A DNA stretch of 64,000 nucleotides, from positions 1 to 64,000 of the forward strand of contig NZ_LGDY01000121.1 in NCBI RefSeq assembly GCF_001279525.1, given 5' to 3'. This stretch comes from Nocardia sp. NRRL S-836 (GTDB lineage: Bacteria; Actinomycetota; Actinomycetes; Mycobacteriales; Pseudonocardiaceae). Under the pieces are notes generated by a model. It had not been told where the DNA came from, ran no database searches, and saw only the letters and a list, made by a program, of their open reading frames with translations. The translations under genes and the position numbers were made by a program. Positions 62,619 through 64,000 of this stretch are shown in pieces. Numbering within the stretch: position 1 is the stretch's first letter; each line of letters starts with the position of its first letter.

Positions 62619-63392
62619 GTGAGCGCGTCCGATGGGGTCGCGGCGAGAGCCGTCGACGTGTGGAAGGAATACGGGTCCGGCGACGCCGCCGTGACCGCGC
62701 TCGCGGGGGTGAGCGTCGAGTTGGAGCGGTCGCGGTTCACCGCGATCATGGGCCCTTCGGGATCGGGCAAGTCGACCCTGATGCACTGCCTGGCCGGGTT
62801 GGACGACGTGACCCGCGGCGAGGTGTGGGTGGGTGACACGAAGGTCACCGGCCTGCGGGACCGGGGGCTCACCGAGCTGCGGCGCGACAAGGTCGGTTTC
62901 ATCTTCCAGCAGTTCAACCTCCTGCCGACGCTGACGGCGGAGGAGAACATCACGCTGCCGCTCGCCATCGGCGGCAGGAAGGTCGACCCGGCGTGGTTCG
63001 ACGTCGTCGTCGACACGGTCGGCCTGCGGGACCGGCTCTCGCACCGCCCGACGCAGCTCTCGGGCGGGCAGCAGCAGCGCGTGGCGTGTGCCCGTGCGCT
63101 CGTCTCCCGGCCCGAGGTCGTGTTCGCGGACGAGCCGACCGGCAACCTGGACTCCCAGTCCGGTGCCGAGGTGCTCGGGTTCCTGCAGCGCTCCGCCCGC
63201 GAGTTCGGTCAGACGATCGTGATGGTCACGCACGACCCGAACGCCGCGGCGTACGCCGACCGCGTCATCTTCCTCAAGGACGGCCACATCGTCCGCGAGC
63301 TGCTGGCGCCGTCGGCGGACGAGGTGCTCGACACGATGAAGCACCTCGACGCGCCCGAGATGGCCGGGCACAGCGGTAGCAGCCATGCTTAA
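62619..63392 (+). CDS. MacB/LolD-type ABC transporter ATP-binding protein
   Basis: A 257-residue ABC ATPase: Walker A GPSGSGKST, Q-loop FIFQQFNLLPTLTAEENI, signature LSGGQQQRVACARAL, Walker B VVFADEPTGNLDS and H-loop VTHD. This is the MacB/LolD/FtsE-like class that pairs with FtsX-type permeases. The GTG start is supported by AGGAGG about 10 nt upstream. It overlaps the permease by 8 bp. Such pairs export lipids, peptides or antibiotics, or act in mechanotransmission. Confidence 0.93.
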   Translation: MSASDGVAARAVDVWKEYGSGDAAVTALAGVSVELERSRFTAIMGPSGSGKSTLMHCLAGLDDVTRGEVWVGDTKVTGLRDRGLTELRRDKVGFIFQQFNLLPTLTAEENITLPLAIGGRKVDPAWFDVVVDTVGLRDRLSHRPTQLSGGQQQRVACARALVSRPEVVFADEPTGNLDSQSGAEVLGFLQRSAREFGQTIVMVTHDPNAAAYADRVIFLKDGHIVRELLAPSADEVLDTMKHLDAPEMAGHSGSSHA

Positions 63393-64000
63393 GGCGACCA
63401 TCAAGAGCTTGCTGTCGCGCAAGCTCCGGCTGGTGCTGTCCGCGCTCGCGGTCGTGCTGGGTGTGATGTTCGTGTCGGGGTCGTTCGTGCTGACCGACAC
63501 GTTGCAGCGGTCGTTCACCGACCTGTTCTCGTCGGCGTTCGCCAACGTGGACGTCTCGGTGTCGCCGAAGCAGGAGAAGGGCAAGGAGCCCGCACCGCTG
63601 ACGCCCCAGGCGATCGCCGACGTGAGGTCGGTGCCCGGGGTGGCGTCGGCGGTCGGTGACGTGGAGGGGTCCGCGCGCCCGATCGGCAAGAACGGCAAGG
63701 TGATCACCACCTCCGGCGCGCCGCGGTTCGGCACCAACTGGACGGGCGCCGGGCAGGAGAAGATCCGCGACGGCCGGCCTCCGTCCGCCGACGACGAGGT
63801 GGCGATCGGCGCCTACCTCGCCTCGACGGGCGGCTTCAAGGTGGGCGAGGACATCTCGCTGCTCACGCTGGAGCCCAGGAAGACCTTCAAGATCACCGGT
63901 GTCTACGAGTACGCGGGCGGCCGCGAGTCGCTGGGCGGCGAGCTGTCGGTGGCGTTCACCGAACCCGTCGCGCAGCAACTGCTGCTGGGCAAGAAGGACG
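63385..64000 (+). CDS. FtsX/MacB-type ABC permease, N-terminal part
   Basis: The first 205 residues of a permease running off the window: TM1 (~14-35, LVLSALAVVLGVMFVSGSFVL) then the extracytoplasmic MacB_PCD domain (TDTLQRSFTDLFSSAFANVD, VRSVPGVASAVGDVEGSARP, GAYLASTGGFKVGEDISLLT). It overlaps the ATPase gene by 8 bp. Full actinobacterial homologues are about 800-850 residues with two FtsX domains, so most of the gene is missing. Confidence 0.9.
   Translation, partial: MLKATIKSLLSRKLRLVLSALAVVLGVMFVSGSFVLTDTLQRSFTDLFSSAFANVDVSVSPKQEKGKEPAPLTPQAIADVRSVPGVASAVGDVEGSARPIGKNGKVITTSGAPRFGTNWTGAGQEKIRDGRPPSADDEVAIGAYLASTGGFKVGEDISLLTLEPRKTFKITGVYEYAGGRESLGGELSVAFTEPVAQQLLLGKKD

Overview
The window is chromosomal DNA from a high-GC actinomycete. 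Features that point this way are GC-biased third codon positions, many GTG and a few TTG starts, frequent leaderless genes (a -10-like hexamer 6-10 nt before the start), ATGA/GTGA-coupled operons, a DevR/DevS-type redox pair, a SARP/AfsR regulator, a CGNR regulator, IcmF and ECF sigma/anti-sigma pairs. A member of Pseudonocardiales is a reasonable guess; no rRNA or marker gene is present to prove it.

Layout. 1-4.7 kb: a GC-rich hairpin/repeat edge, a divergent pair of citrate-synthase-family genes (one with an N-terminal HTH) around four TCAAC-type sites, a GlxA-type AraC regulator convergent with a MarR regulator, and a YceI protein. 4.9-8.0 kb: a DevR-like response regulator convergent with a DevS-like double-GAF kinase, then a short Acg-like nitroreductase-fold protein. 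8.1-14.4 kb: an alpha/beta-hydrolase with an altered nucleophile elbow, a CGNR regulator, an NTF2-like plus MOSC pair, and fused isobutyryl-CoA mutase IcmF.

15.0-26.9 kb is the most notable region: a probable exopolysaccharide locus. A six-gene plus-strand operon encodes two tandem secreted Agd3/CE18-like polysaccharide deacetylases, a PelF-like GT4 glycosyltransferase, a 12-TM membrane protein, a nucleotidyltransferase and an epimerase. Facing it across a shared hairpin is a three-gene minus-strand operon: a GH114 (endo-alpha-1,4-polygalactosaminidase family) lipoprotein, a nucleotide-sugar 6-dehydrogenase and another epimerase. Deacetylase, GH114 and PelF-like transferase together recall fungal galactosaminogalactan and bacterial Pel, but the canonical Pel inner-membrane/c-di-GMP and outer-membrane parts are absent.

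27-32 kb: a small secreted SH3-like protein, an ATPase-LuxR regulator, a quinone-oxidoreductase-like MDR, a ~20-bp periodic GC repeat tract, a polyprenyl-synthase homologue lacking the first Asp-rich motif, and an aldo/keto reductase. 32.3-38 kb: a five-gene translationally coupled acyl-CoA catabolic operon (CaiB-type CoA-transferase, crotonase, acetoacetate-decarboxylase-like, 3-hydroxyacyl-CoA dehydrogenase, acyl-CoA dehydrogenase) and a LysR regulator. 38-47 kb: a SARP/AfsR regulator, a frameshifted C39-like secreted peptidase, a small HTH protein behind a perfect operator palindrome, a TetR regulator divergent from a KAS III, a P450 and an MFS exporter.

47.4-52.5 kb: a redox/envelope cluster (YxFWYxxD lipoprotein, DUF4142 protein, ferric-reductase-like membrane domain fused to a ferredoxin, FAD oxidoreductase) divergent from an ECF sigma factor and its zinc anti-sigma factor. 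52.6-57.1 kb: two small proteins, a GNAT, and a phospho-signalling operon (REC-PP2C phosphatase, CHASE3 histidine kinase, Rcp1-like response regulator). 57.2-64 kb: an acyltransferase coupled to a 43-residue ORF, an unrecognised 440-residue protein, an MBL-fold hydrolase, a small GNAT, a luciferase-like monooxygenase, an unrecognised protein and a MacB-type ABC transporter whose permease runs off the right edge. No rRNA, tRNA, CRISPR array, integrase or transposase was seen.
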